From NCBI RefSeq assembly GCF_003858645.1, contig NZ_RQJP01000004.1, forward strand, positions 310,001-374,000: a DNA stretch of 64,000 nucleotides. Direction: 5' to 3'. Shown one piece after another: positions 43,721 to 51,214 of this stretch (the first letter of the stretch is position 1; each line of letters opens with the position of its first letter). A model generated the notes under the pieces. The model searched no databases and was not told the origin of the DNA. It saw only the letters and a list, made by a program, of their open reading frames with translations. Origin of the DNA: Larkinella knui (GTDB lineage: Bacteria; Bacteroidota; Bacteroidia; Cytophagales; Spirosomataceae). The position numbers and the translations under genes were made by a program.

Positions 43721-43838
43721 ACGAGTTTTTGGCAAGTTTCCAGAAAGCCCCGGGGTCAAAAAAGGACGTAAATAATATGGAGAGCTAGTACTCTTGTTAT
43801 TCAAATTAACTTTCTCTTGGTAAATAGCTGGGTGTGGC

Positions 43839-44657
43839 TTATAAATCCCTCCGTACCTTTGAATAAAGGAAATTATATGCTACACCCAGTCGAAGAGCTA
43901 AACCATTAAGACTTCCTGCTGCTTTTATATGATACGTTGCCGGATCTCCATTCTGGGTAACCTCTGCTTTTAAAATGCCAATGTCTTGCTGGCTAAACAT
44001 TCGATGAACTTCTACAGAAACATTAAACTGATTGTTTAATTGGTAGGTAGCATCAATTCCTAAGTTACCGGAATAAAACCGGCTCCGAAATTCCTTGTCG
44101 ATGACCGATCGAATAGTAATTCTGGCTCCTGTGCTAGTCATTGATCCGGCTTCTTCAACAGATTGTTTCAGAAAGCCAAAAGATTGTCCCCGAATATTCA
44201 GTTGTCCACCAATTACCCCACGTATTTGCCATTTTTTAGCGGGTTTCCATACCGTATACTTTGCAGTTAAGGGAAACTGTAAGTATCCAAGAGAAAAGCC
44301 CCGGTTAATACCAGTCAAGCCACCGATGGACGTATTTGAAGGAAAATAAAAGCCGGAATAAATAGCATACTTAATGATACCTAGGTCCACCGTAAAGTCC
44401 TCTAGCTGATAGCCAAGAAGAGCGCCTAAAGCCATTTGGTAAGCATCCCCGGGACTTTGGCTTTTAGAAAATCGATCATGACCTTCTAAGTTAACCCGTG
44501 ATTGAATCAGACCAATCACGGGTTTAATAAAAAAAGCACGGTATCTCTTTTCGATGGGAAGATTGCCTTCTTTTTGTTCGAAGTATTGAGCCTCTGTAAT
44601 TGTAGCCCAAAAACTGCTGCATAAAATGAAAATAAAAACTTTTATTGAACAGTTCAT
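43839..44657 (-). CDS. Outer-membrane beta-barrel protein, prophage cargo
   Basis: 272 aa with a signal peptide (residues 1-23, ending TEAQYFEQ) and a mature part of alternating strands with many aromatic and Gly residues, typical of Bacteroidota PorT/OmpA-like outer-membrane barrels. It follows the lipoprotein gene at 44704-45726 by 46 nt on the same strand, likely co-expressed. No specific family recognised. AT-rich, matching the rest of the cargo cluster. Confidence 0.72.
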   Translation of the reverse strand: MNCSIKVFIFILCSSFWATITEAQYFEQKEGNLPIEKRYRAFFIKPVIGLIQSRVNLEGHDRFSKSQSPGDAYQMALGALLGYQLEDFTVDLGIIKYAIYSGFYFPSNTSIGGLTGINRGFSLGYLQFPLTAKYTVWKPAKKWQIRGVIGGQLNIRGQSFGFLKQSVEEAGSMTSTGARITIRSVIDKEFRSRFYSGNLGIDATYQLNNQFNVSVEVHRMFSQQDIGILKAEVTQNGDPATYHIKAAGSLNGLALRLGVAYNFLYSKVRRDL

Positions 44658-44703
44658 GGCATTAGTTTCTAGTACAGAGGTTTCGTATAAACGCTGGTCT
44701 GTT

Positions 44704-45726
44704 CTATAAGGAAGTGGTTATGTAATGAGCATAGTAATAGGGATTTCCATCCCGTCCCCGAGATTGCCAGTTACATTGCCCATTTACGTACCGGTTTACA
44801 ACCATACTCGTTACGGGGGATTCTGAGTAACGGTAAGGCTGATATTCGTCGATATCGCTAAATAAAGGCGGACTTATGGTTACATCTTGAATAATACTAC
44901 GTGGACTGTCTACATAAACCTTCCAAAAGCCTGATGAAGTCCAGTCAAATGCGTTACTTGAACCCCAGCCGAAAGTTTGTTTTCGTTGATGCTGTATGTT
45001 CACACCCGTTGACCAGTATCCTCCTGTAAAATAATAAACTATTGCCCATCCGTTTGATCTATATCGATGCTGCCTGCCATCCGCATTGTAATAAATGTCA
45101 TATTTGTCATCTACATCACCAGTCGTAGCCCTTATACGTCCTCCTTTGTCTGTTGTAATTTTTGTTTTTTTGTGAACAACAGGAGAAATCTTTACAAGCG
45201 CAGAACTTGGCTTAACTAACTCTTTTTCATTAACAGCCAGTGTACTGAGTACTTGCTGATCTCCTATTAAATGTAAACTATCCCCTATTTGTAATAGCCC
45301 TTGACTACTGACCAATGTAGCCAATGTGGCGTCCACAATAGTCCGTTCAAACGAAACGCCGTCTTCCTCTGTTATTCTTTTTGCAATTTTTTGCGCTTCG
45401 TTAAATTTTTTAGGGTCAGTAGCCAACTCCTCCTCGTTTAATTCTTTGAAAGCTCTGCGCATTGATTTGTAACCTGCAAATTGTTTCTCCCAGCTTAATA
45501 AGTCAGTGGTAGAATTGAGCTCTTTAACAGCTTGGGAAAAGGCTTCAGTAGTAGCAAACTTTAACCTTCCATCAATTACAGTAATAGATTGGGCAGCTTT
45601 GCGGATGGATTGTTCAGTAGAGTTTCCAATTACCTCAAACTCTAAACGCTCGGGCTTTTCACAGGAAGTGATTGCGAAATTGGCCAATATACCAATGACC
45701 AACGAATTGTAGATAGACTTTCTCAT
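44704..45726 (-). CDS. Large surface lipoprotein, prophage cargo
   Basis: A 340-aa protein with a lipoprotein signal (VIGILANFAITSCEKPERLE, lipobox Cys at about residue 22). The N-terminal mature half is helical (SQAVKELNSTTDLLSWEKQF; EEELATDPKKFNEAQKIAKR), reminiscent of DUF4848-type Bacteroidota lipoproteins. The C-terminal half is beta-rich with many Tyr/Trp (NADGRQHRYRSNGWAIVYYF). It probably sits on the outer membrane with the barrel encoded just downstream. The function is unknown. Confidence 0.72.
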   Translation of the reverse strand: MRKSIYNSLVIGILANFAITSCEKPERLEFEVIGNSTEQSIRKAAQSITVIDGRLKFATTEAFSQAVKELNSTTDLLSWEKQFAGYKSMRRAFKELNEEELATDPKKFNEAQKIAKRITEEDGVSFERTIVDATLATLVSSQGLLQIGDSLHLIGDQQVLSTLAVNEKELVKPSSALVKISPVVHKKTKITTDKGGRIRATTGDVDDKYDIYYNADGRQHRYRSNGWAIVYYFTGGYWSTGVNIQHQRKQTFGWGSSNAFDWTSSGFWKVYVDSPRSIIQDVTISPPLFSDIDEYQPYRYSESPVTSMVVNRYVNGQCNWQSRGRDGNPYYYAHYITTSL

Positions 45727-45944
45727 ATCGGTACTATAGATAAAGGATAAAAAATTAACATATTTTATTATTAACTATAAAACTAAAAATTATTATGTTT
45801 ATATAATATCACGAAATAACTTACTTTATTGTACGGTAATATAGTAGGGTCCTGTTATCGAACAGAAGATTTTGCAGTTCTGCGCTCTAAAGGTGGCATA
45901 GGAAAAAGAAATAAGTGATAACAATCTTAACTGTAAGGCAACTA

Positions 45945-46358
45945 TTAAAGCATCGACCTTACTTGGGAATACAGCACAGCAACCCCACCAATGCGCAGCA
46001 GCCACCGCTCCAGTTGAGCCTGGCGGTGTTTCTTTTTCTGCCGGCCCAGATCATCTTTCGTATCGAAGAGTTCATTAGCCAGCTTGCCGTTATCCTGAAA
46101 GCAGTTTTTCAGTTCAACGGCAAGCTGATCCCGGCTGCGTTCAGCCAGGATGACTTCTACCTGCAGCGCGGCCACATCCTTCCGGATGTAGTGGAGTTTG
46201 GTCAGACTGTCCAGGAGCGGTTTGGCCAGATCCACAAAATCCCGCACCACCGCCAGGCTGTCACTTTGCCTTTTTTCCTCTGATTGCGCCAATGATGGTC
46301 TGCATAGCCCCCACAGGAGTAAGTTTACTATTAGCCCGAAGCGAGTCACGTTCTTCAT
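45945..46358 (-). CDS. Exported coiled-coil protein, outer-spanin-like candidate
   Basis: 137 aa with a cleavable-type signal (MKNVTRFGLIVNLLLWGLCR, SLAQ), a periplasmic coiled coil (about residues 60-115) and a basic C-terminus with a short hydrophobic end. Its first 98 nt lie inside the 3' end of the 46261-46647 gene in another frame. That nested architecture with an exported second product is the hallmark of Rz/Rz1 spanins. It lacks a clean lipobox, so outer-membrane anchoring is uncertain. Confidence 0.5.
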   Translation of the reverse strand: MKNVTRFGLIVNLLLWGLCRPSLAQSEEKRQSDSLAVVRDFVDLAKPLLDSLTKLHYIRKDVAALQVEVILAERSRDQLAVELKNCFQDNGKLANELFDTKDDLGRQKKKHRQAQLERWLLRIGGVAVLYSQVRSML

Positions 46359-46647
46359 ATTGCCTGATTGTATACTGAAGTGAATCGATAATATCCTGTT
46401 TTTCCTTCACGCGGATCCAGGCCTGGAGTGAATCGGCCCGGTGCTGATTTTGCAGGGTAGTTTGTAGCACGTTGCGCAATCCGCCCACCACATCGGGTTC
46501 GGGTGGCATCGTAAAGTGCAGAACCAGGTAGATGCATAAGGCCGTCATCACGCCCACTACCACTTCCCGAACCAGGTTTTTAGTTGTGCCCAAATGAGAG
46601 GCCGTTCCCTTCAGGTACTGGACGGCCAGAACAATGAATTTCATCAT
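46261..46647 (-). CDS. Inner-membrane coiled-coil protein, inner-spanin-like candidate
   Basis: 128 aa (MMKFIVLAVQYLKGTASHLG). One membrane segment at about residues 29-47 (VVVGVMTALCIYLVLHF), then a periplasmic coiled-coil region (VLQTTLQNQHRADSLQAWIR...) and a basic end GAIRGKKAK. Type II membrane topology with a coiled coil plus the nested downstream exported gene suggest an i-spanin. It heads a unit preceded by an AGGAC box and a terminator. Unusually it is far from the endolysin. Confidence 0.5.
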   Translation of the reverse strand: MMKFIVLAVQYLKGTASHLGTTKNLVREVVVGVMTALCIYLVLHFTMPPEPDVVGGLRNVLQTTLQNQHRADSLQAWIRVKEKQDIIDSLQYTIRQYEERDSLRANSKLTPVGAMQTIIGAIRGKKAK

Positions 46648-46699
46648 TCGCTTAGAATTATTATCGAAACGAAGATCAGTGTATACCTAGGGAAGGAAA

Positions 46700-46704
46700 A
46701 GGAC
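46700..46704 (-). promoter_or_regulatory. AGGAC box before the spanin-like pair
   Basis: GTCCT on the - strand, immediately past the terminator hairpin and 53-57 nt before the start at 46647. Same layout as at 25914 and 31647. Confidence 0.35.
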
Positions 46705-46705
46705 G

Positions 46706-46737
46706 AAAAAGCCCGTCGCATTCGGGACGGGCTTTTT
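46706..46737. terminator. Bidirectional terminator between divergent genes
   Basis: AAAAAGCCCGTC (46706-46717) and GACGGGCTTTTT (46726-46737) form a 12-bp stem. Because the flanking genes diverge, it probably insulates the spanin-like unit from leftward upstream transcription. Confidence 0.85.
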
Positions 46738-47039
46738 TGTGGGATATTAATCACGCAGCGTACTCAAAACCAGCTTTTACTAAAACTGAAGCATCCCGGT
46801 TTGACAATACCCAAAACCGACCAATTTAGGAAACCACATTATCCCATTCTAAATAGTTCTTTCCAATCAGTCAAAAAGATTCTGGCTTTAAACCTGTATC
46901 TCGATTCCTAGATTCTCGTAGACTTTCAACCAAGTTGATAGTGGGAACCAATAGAGTTTTCTATTATTGGAACACAAATATAATTCAGATCCGAAAATAT
47001 AAAATTATTGCAGTTCTATTCCGTTATTGTATATAGTAT

Positions 47040-47047
47040 TATATTTG
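47040..47047 (+). promoter_or_regulatory. Bacteroidota -7-like element TATATTTG
   Basis: Matches the TAnnTTTG -7 consensus of Bacteroidota sigma-ABfr promoters, 29 nt before the ATG at 47076. A clear -33 TTG at ideal spacing is not seen. Confidence 0.4.
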
Positions 47048-47075
47048 CAATCAACAATTTAAATTTCAAACAAAT

Positions 47076-47684
47076 ATGGATAGAAGAATATTGTTTGTGG
47101 CTCTGTTGTTCATAGCCAATCATGTACTTGGGCAACACATTAAGGTAGATAATGGTGTAGTGATTAGCACTTTCACTAACAAAAAAGATTTACCAATTTT
47201 ATCTTCTAATAAGATAAAAGATTATTCCTTCTTATTAGGTTTTGACTATTTGGAAAAAAGATGGTTTTATCTTTCGTCTCAAATTGGATACTTAAAAACA
47301 GGTGGGAGGCAAGTAAATCCTTTATTAACGGGAGAGAATGAAGATATTACAGAAAGTCGAAGTTACATTCATACAAACACAACATTCAGGGGTTACGTAA
47401 AAAGCTCAGGATTAATGATTTTTGCTGGAGTTGGGCCTTATTTGAACATTTTAACAGGGCCAAGTAATTTTGAAAGTTCTTTGTATAAGCCATATTATAA
47501 TTTTAAAAAATATAATGTTGGAGCTAGAGCGGAAATAGGGATAAATAAAGATATAAATAGATTTAGATTTGGAATTATTGGAAGTTATATGAGAGACCTT
47601 TCTCCATCTGCTTCAAGCGAATTTTTATCGCTTTATAATAATTCATTTTCTGGCTCATTAACCATTGGGTACTCTCTTTGGTAA
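47076..47684 (+). CDS. Outer-membrane beta-barrel protein, prophage cargo
   Basis: 202 aa with a signal peptide (MDRRILFVALLFIANHVLG, cut near GQH) and alternating-strand mature sequence rich in Tyr, Asn and Gly (GLMIFAGVGPYLNILTGPSN), ending SLTIGYSLW with an aromatic C-terminus typical of BAM substrates. It is the third barrel in the cargo cluster. AT-rich. Function unknown; surface receptor masking or uptake are possible. Confidence 0.72.
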   Translation: MDRRILFVALLFIANHVLGQHIKVDNGVVISTFTNKKDLPILSSNKIKDYSFLLGFDYLEKRWFYLSSQIGYLKTGGRQVNPLLTGENEDITESRSYIHTNTTFRGYVKSSGLMIFAGVGPYLNILTGPSNFESSLYKPYYNFKKYNVGARAEIGINKDINRFRFGIIGSYMRDLSPSASSEFLSLYNNSFSGSLTIGYSLW

Positions 47685-47720
47685 TTTTAAATTATATTTT
47701 TAACTAGTTTTTTTTGTCAC

Positions 47721-47757
47721 AAAAAGGATCTTATTGTGGTACAATAAGATCCTTTTT
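47721..47757. terminator. Bidirectional terminator between convergent cargo genes
   Basis: A perfect 17-bp stem (47721-47737 / 47741-47757) with a GGT loop and A5/T5 ends, serving the barrel gene (+) and the lipoprotein gene (-). Confidence 0.92.
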
Positions 47758-47785
47758 GCCATATAATCTCTATTGTCATTGAATT

Positions 47786-48430
47786 TTAAATATTTTGCAA
47801 ATATTTATACGTGAAGGTTGTACCAGTTAAATCAACAGGTAGTGTCCCATTATAAATAAACTGGCCTGCTGCATTGTACATAGGTACTATGCTATACGTA
47901 TAAAATGTGTGTTCTGTAGTTCCATTACCAAGAATCGACTGGACGACGTTAATTCCCTGTGCAAGAGTCGAATAATTGGCAAATCCCGTTTTTGAAGCAC
48001 CCTGAAAATCCATTAGGGCTGAACTAGGTAGCGTTACCTTCTGCTGACAAATCCACACATTGCAGAAATAGGTTCCTGTTGGGTAATTGGAGAAACCCGT
48101 GAGAACCATCTGTTTGTTTGTTTCTATTTGTGTTAAAGTGCCAGCACTTGTCGTAAATGGACCAAATTCGGTCCAGGTTAGTATCCTAGCGTTTCTATTT
48201 TTAGCTAAGTCGTAACTGGACATAAAAGGCAATGGAGTTTGAGGTGTAATTACACTCCTACCTACAATTTCACCCGAAATGTTAACACCTTTAATGCTAC
48301 CGCTAGTGCTAATGTTTGCACTACTTTCCGCACTAGTGCTAGTGGACGGGACGATATTAGAATCATTCTTGCTGCAAGAGCTTAATAGTATTAAAAAGCT
48401 GCAGCTGAGTGCATAGATTGTCTTTTTCAT
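47786..48430 (-). CDS. Surface lipoprotein, prophage cargo
   Basis: 214 aa from ATG 48430 (MKKTIYALSCSFLILLSSCS). The lipobox cysteine in LLSSC is followed by a Ser/Thr-rich linker (about 25 residues) and a beta-rich globular domain (GFSNYPTGTYFCNVWICQQK...). A long Ser/Thr linker suggests surface display. No family recognised. An upstream 10-bp inverted repeat (48495-48520) could regulate it. Confidence 0.7.
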   Translation of the reverse strand: MKKTIYALSCSFLILLSSCSKNDSNIVPSTSTSAESSANISTSGSIKGVNISGEIVGRSVITPQTPLPFMSSYDLAKNRNARILTWTEFGPFTTSAGTLTQIETNKQMVLTGFSNYPTGTYFCNVWICQQKVTLPSSALMDFQGASKTGFANYSTLAQGINVVQSILGNGTTEHTFYTYSIVPMYNAAGQFIYNGTLPVDLTGTTFTYKYLQNI

Positions 48431-48854
48431 GTTTTTGGATGAATTTAAAGAGATTATATTGTTTGTACACGAGATTATATGCAACATTATTTAAACACAT
48501 AATAAGTGCATATTATGTGTTCTTATTTGTAATAATTACAAGTCTTTTAATAAACTGAGGTTCAGGAAAAAACATATTGATATATGATCGGGCACTGAAC
48601 AAAATAACAAATAAAATATTAATTTTTAATGTTAATTTATTATTAAATAGGTATTTTTACTGTACAAGCAAATAATTTACATAAGTAGCTATCACATTTT
48701 ACCCTTAATTATCAGACATTTAGGCGAAATTTTCAATGAGTTACCACTTAATAAATTAAGATTTTTCATAAGTATGAGGTAACTCTGAGTAGTTAAGTAC
48801 AAATCGGTGTAAATTTTTAGTTTCGACTTACTGTGAAAGGTTTTTTAGAGATGG
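48431..48854. other. AT-rich intergenic region
   Basis: 424 nt, very AT-rich, holding the operator-like palindrome at 48495-48520. No convincing gene or RNA is visible in the rest. It marks the right boundary of the cargo cluster. Confidence 0.5.
48495..48520. promoter_or_regulatory. Operator-like palindrome upstream of the lipoprotein gene
   Basis: ACACATAATA (48495-48504) and TATTATGTGT (48511-48520) are perfect 10-bp arms with a 6-nt spacer, 65-90 nt before the lipoprotein ATG. The size suits a dimeric HTH regulator. Confidence 0.55.
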
Positions 48855-48971
48855 CTATTCTACCGGCTTTTCGCCACTGCGCCACCAGCGTTCTATTTTC
48901 GGTACACAGACTACCATCAGCATAAACGACAGGATTACAATTGCTACAAAAAAATTACTGACGCGTCGCAT
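48855..48971 (-). CDS. Very small membrane protein at the end of the early operon
   Basis: A 38-aa product: MRRVSNFFVAIVILSFMLMV, then VCVPKIERWWRSGEKPVE. One membrane span and a basic/aromatic tail. Its ATG lies inside the last codons of the 114-aa gene (17-nt overlap), consistent with coupling. Function unknown. Confidence 0.45.
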   Translation of the reverse strand: MRRVSNFFVAIVILSFMLMVVCVPKIERWWRSGEKPVE

Positions 48972-49296
48972 ATACGTTCGGGGTTTCATTGGTGAGATAT
49001 TGATCCAGTGTTGCCAGGAACGCCTGGGCGTAAATCGTCAGCGCGACGTGCTGCATCTCCTGGTGTAAAATCCGGGCTATCGACAGGGGCATTTTGTGCA
49101 CATACCGCTTGCGACAGTTGTAGCCTTTCCAGGCGGGCAATTTTCCGATTAAACTGGCTTTCTGCCAGTATTCGACCAGCACCTGGTCGTAAATGCTGCG
49201 GCTCATCACGTCAAGCGGCAGCAACAACTCGACCTGCACCGACAGGAATCCGACCATGCCAAAAAATTCGTTGGCGTAGAGTTGGAGCCGGATCAT
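48955..49296 (-). CDS. Early phage protein, unknown
   Basis: 114 aa from ATG 49296 (MIRLQLYANEFFGMVGFLSV). The longer frame to 49365 overlaps the upstream gene and is less likely. Helical and basic, with RKRYVHKMPLSIARILHQEM. The start almost abuts the stop of the 87-aa gene. Part of the leftward early operon. Confidence 0.55.
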   Translation of the reverse strand: MIRLQLYANEFFGMVGFLSVQVELLLPLDVMSRSIYDQVLVEYWQKASLIGKLPAWKGYNCRKRYVHKMPLSIARILHQEMQHVALTIYAQAFLATLDQYLTNETPNVYATRQ

Positions 49297-49297
49297 A

Positions 49298-49561
49298 TCA
49301 GTTGTGGTAGCTAAAGTTCCCATTCGACCAGGTGGCCACCCAGGCTCCACCCTGCTCTTTGTCAAAAAACCGGATTTCGTGGATGGTCCCCCCCCGGTAA
49401 TTGGCCACTACTTTGTTCAAAAACGCCCGGATGTTGGTGGCTCGCTGGCTCTCGGTGCGCCATTTGAAAACGCCTGCGGTTTGATTAACTGTACCATCGT
49501 CGTGGCGAATCCAGGCTTTCAGTCGAATCATGTCGTCATACTGTTGTTTGGTGAGCGGCAT
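49298..49561 (-). CDS. Early phage protein, unknown
   Basis: 87 aa (MPLTKQQYDDMIRLKAWIRH), ending in aromatic, Gly-rich strands (KEQGGAWVATWSNGNFSYHN). It lies 2 nt after the replication-type protein gene. No motif recognised; the operon position suggests a DNA-metabolism accessory. Confidence 0.55.
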   Translation of the reverse strand: MPLTKQQYDDMIRLKAWIRHDDGTVNQTAGVFKWRTESQRATNIRAFLNKVVANYRGGTIHEIRFFDKEQGGAWVATWSNGNFSYHN

Positions 49562-49563
49562 TG

Positions 49564-50991
49564 CTATCGTTGGTTTAGAGGTTGCTTGGGAAATTGGGTG
49601 GTAGTTGGTCGACCCGGCATGGCTGCGGCCACAGAGGCATCGAAACGGTCGACCAGACTTTGATCCGACAGTTTGTGAAGCCGGTTGCGCCAGTAGTGAT
49701 AGAGCTCGATGCGGCCCATCTGGCGGCCATCTTTCAGACCCCGGGGAGCCTTCTCGTGAATGAAACTGTACAGGGCCTTTTCCAGAATACGATCTTTATC
49801 AAGCCGTTGCTGCTTCTGTACATCATCCTGCAGCCATTCGTAGGTGAACCAGAACGAGCCTTTTTGGCCGCTTTGCTTCTGGGCTTTGTAGTGCTCGAGG
49901 GAGAAATACAACTTCGGCGGCATGAAGCTCGTCCACCGGTGCCGCCGGGCGTGAGCCAGAGCCTTTTCAATTTGCTTGAGCCGGGTCAGATATAGCTCTG
50001 TGGCGGCTTTTTCGGTAGGATCGCTGGCAAAGCTACCGAAAACGTCCCGCCATAAAATGTTTAAAATCTGGTTACTATGCCGATCACCGATCAAATCGTC
50101 GGGCCAGAGCTGCGGTTGAACCTGATCCCAAAACGCCACCACCAACTCTTTGTAAAAATCGCGCAGAGAAGACTGAAACGGAGCTGCGACCGGCTGCGGG
50201 GGTCTTAAGCCCTCAGTGGCTCCGGTCGCTGGCTGTCCCGCCTTATCGTCGATGCCTAAACGGCCTTTTAACCGTTCTCCGGCCTTATTTTGATCAGTTG
50301 AGTTAGTGCCCGAATTTTCGCCGGGCCGCGCCCCCTGTCCCCCTTCTGATGTTTCTGGGAGGCCGGTAGGGGGCGCGTCCCGCCTTTCTAATGTATCTTC
50401 TGTATCTGACGTGTTTAAAACAGCCAGTTGAAAGTGGGGAAGCAACTCCGACAACCGGGGCACACCGAGGTTTTCCCCACTTTCAACACCGCCTTTAGAA
50501 CTGTTATGACTTTCTGATGTATCATAAGAGCTTTTAAGGGGTAAACTTTGCCGCATATTGGGGGTAAAAGGCGGGGGAATTTGGGCAGAAAGATTACATA
50601 TGGTCGGTTTATCATAATAATCGGCGAGGATAATCCAGGGGTTTATCCACAATTCAAAATCATGCTGGCGGCCGTGCCAGACCTTTGCCACCAGCCCCGC
50701 GTCGACCAATAGATTGATGTGGTTGAAGATGGTTTTGGGGCAACACTTGGTCAGATCGGCCAGGCGACGGCGGTTGGTGTAGTAACTGGGCAGAATGTCA
50801 CTGTCGGCGAATTCGGGCAGGTAGGTGGCTTCCCGGAATCGCTTGATGTATTGAACCAGAATGGCTTCCAGCGTCAGCAGAGACCCTAACCGAATGTGGT
50901 GCCGCAGCTTCGTCTGGCTTTCGTTATGAGACCGGACATGCTGATGCAACCGCGTAAAAACCTCTTTTTCGATAATCCGAACGTTACTCAT
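49564..50991 (-). CDS. Winged-helix replication-initiation-type protein
   Basis: 475 aa from ATG 50991 (MSNVRIIEKEVFTRLHQHVR). The N-terminal half holds a helix-turn-helix (RRRLADLTKCCPKTIFNHIN LLVDAGLVAKV region). A long disordered Ser/Glu/Gly/Pro linker (about residues 150-270) and a charged helical C-terminal domain follow. The layout resembles phage replication initiators that bind iterons and recruit helicase. It is the largest gene of the early operon and no other replication gene is present, supporting that role. Repeats expected of an origin are not obvious. Confidence 0.6.
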   Translation of the reverse strand: MSNVRIIEKEVFTRLHQHVRSHNESQTKLRHHIRLGSLLTLEAILVQYIKRFREATYLPEFADSDILPSYYTNRRRLADLTKCCPKTIFNHINLLVDAGLVAKVWHGRQHDFELWINPWIILADYYDKPTICNLSAQIPPPFTPNMRQSLPLKSSYDTSESHNSSKGGVESGENLGVPRLSELLPHFQLAVLNTSDTEDTLERRDAPPTGLPETSEGGQGARPGENSGTNSTDQNKAGERLKGRLGIDDKAGQPATGATEGLRPPQPVAAPFQSSLRDFYKELVVAFWDQVQPQLWPDDLIGDRHSNQILNILWRDVFGSFASDPTEKAATELYLTRLKQIEKALAHARRHRWTSFMPPKLYFSLEHYKAQKQSGQKGSFWFTYEWLQDDVQKQQRLDKDRILEKALYSFIHEKAPRGLKDGRQMGRIELYHYWRNRLHKLSDQSLVDRFDASVAAAMPGRPTTTQFPKQPLNQR

Positions 50992-51048
50992 GGGGTGTAC
51001 TTTTGTCAAAGACTAGCCCGTTTTCGGGGCTAATGCTACGGTGAAATT

Positions 51049-51096
51049 GCTTTGGATGCCGGGTTCGGACCGACTGCACTCTGCAAGCTCCAAAGC
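51049..51096 (-). other. Acceptor-stem/T-arm-like structured element
   Basis: Perfect 8-bp arms GCTTTGGA (51049-51056) and TCCAAAGC (51089-51096) enclose, on the - strand, a T-arm-like GUCGG-UCCGAAC-CCGGC and a small UGCA hairpin. It looks like a tRNA lacking D and anticodon arms. It may be a tRNA remnant or a small structured RNA. Confidence 0.35.
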
Positions 51097-51102
51097 AGGA
51101 GA

Positions 51103-51180
51103 ACCACATGCGGGAATCGAACCCGCCTAACCAGGGTGGTTGGGAGAATACCGGCCAGCAACGCCGACCGGTATGTCTGA
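51103..51180 (-). pseudogene. Degenerate tRNA-like sequence
   Basis: A consensus T-arm GCGGG-TTCGATT-CCCGC lies at 51110-51126 on the - strand. About 50 nt upstream a CCGG-rich hairpin (51148-51174) sits where a D-arm would be. Acceptor pairing is limited to ACAU/AUGU, and the anticodon arm folds with only a 3-nt loop. Probably a decayed tRNA gene. Confidence 0.4.
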
Positions 51181-51214
51181 TTATATTCCTAAACCCTTAA
51201 CTTACAGTTAATTG

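Larger units (their letters stand above)
46648..47075. other. Divergent intergenic region with terminator, AGGAC box and promoter element
   Basis: 428 nt between the spanin-like pair (-) and the barrel gene (+). It holds an AGGAC box (46700-46704), a strong hairpin terminator (46706-46737) and a Bacteroidota -7-like TATATTTG (47040-47047). I see no further gene in 46740-47000. Confidence 0.5.

Noticed and set aside
46594-46911. A + strand 105-aa frame
   Set aside because: It crosses a strong terminator hairpin and overlaps the spanin-like gene antisense; no protein-like pattern.
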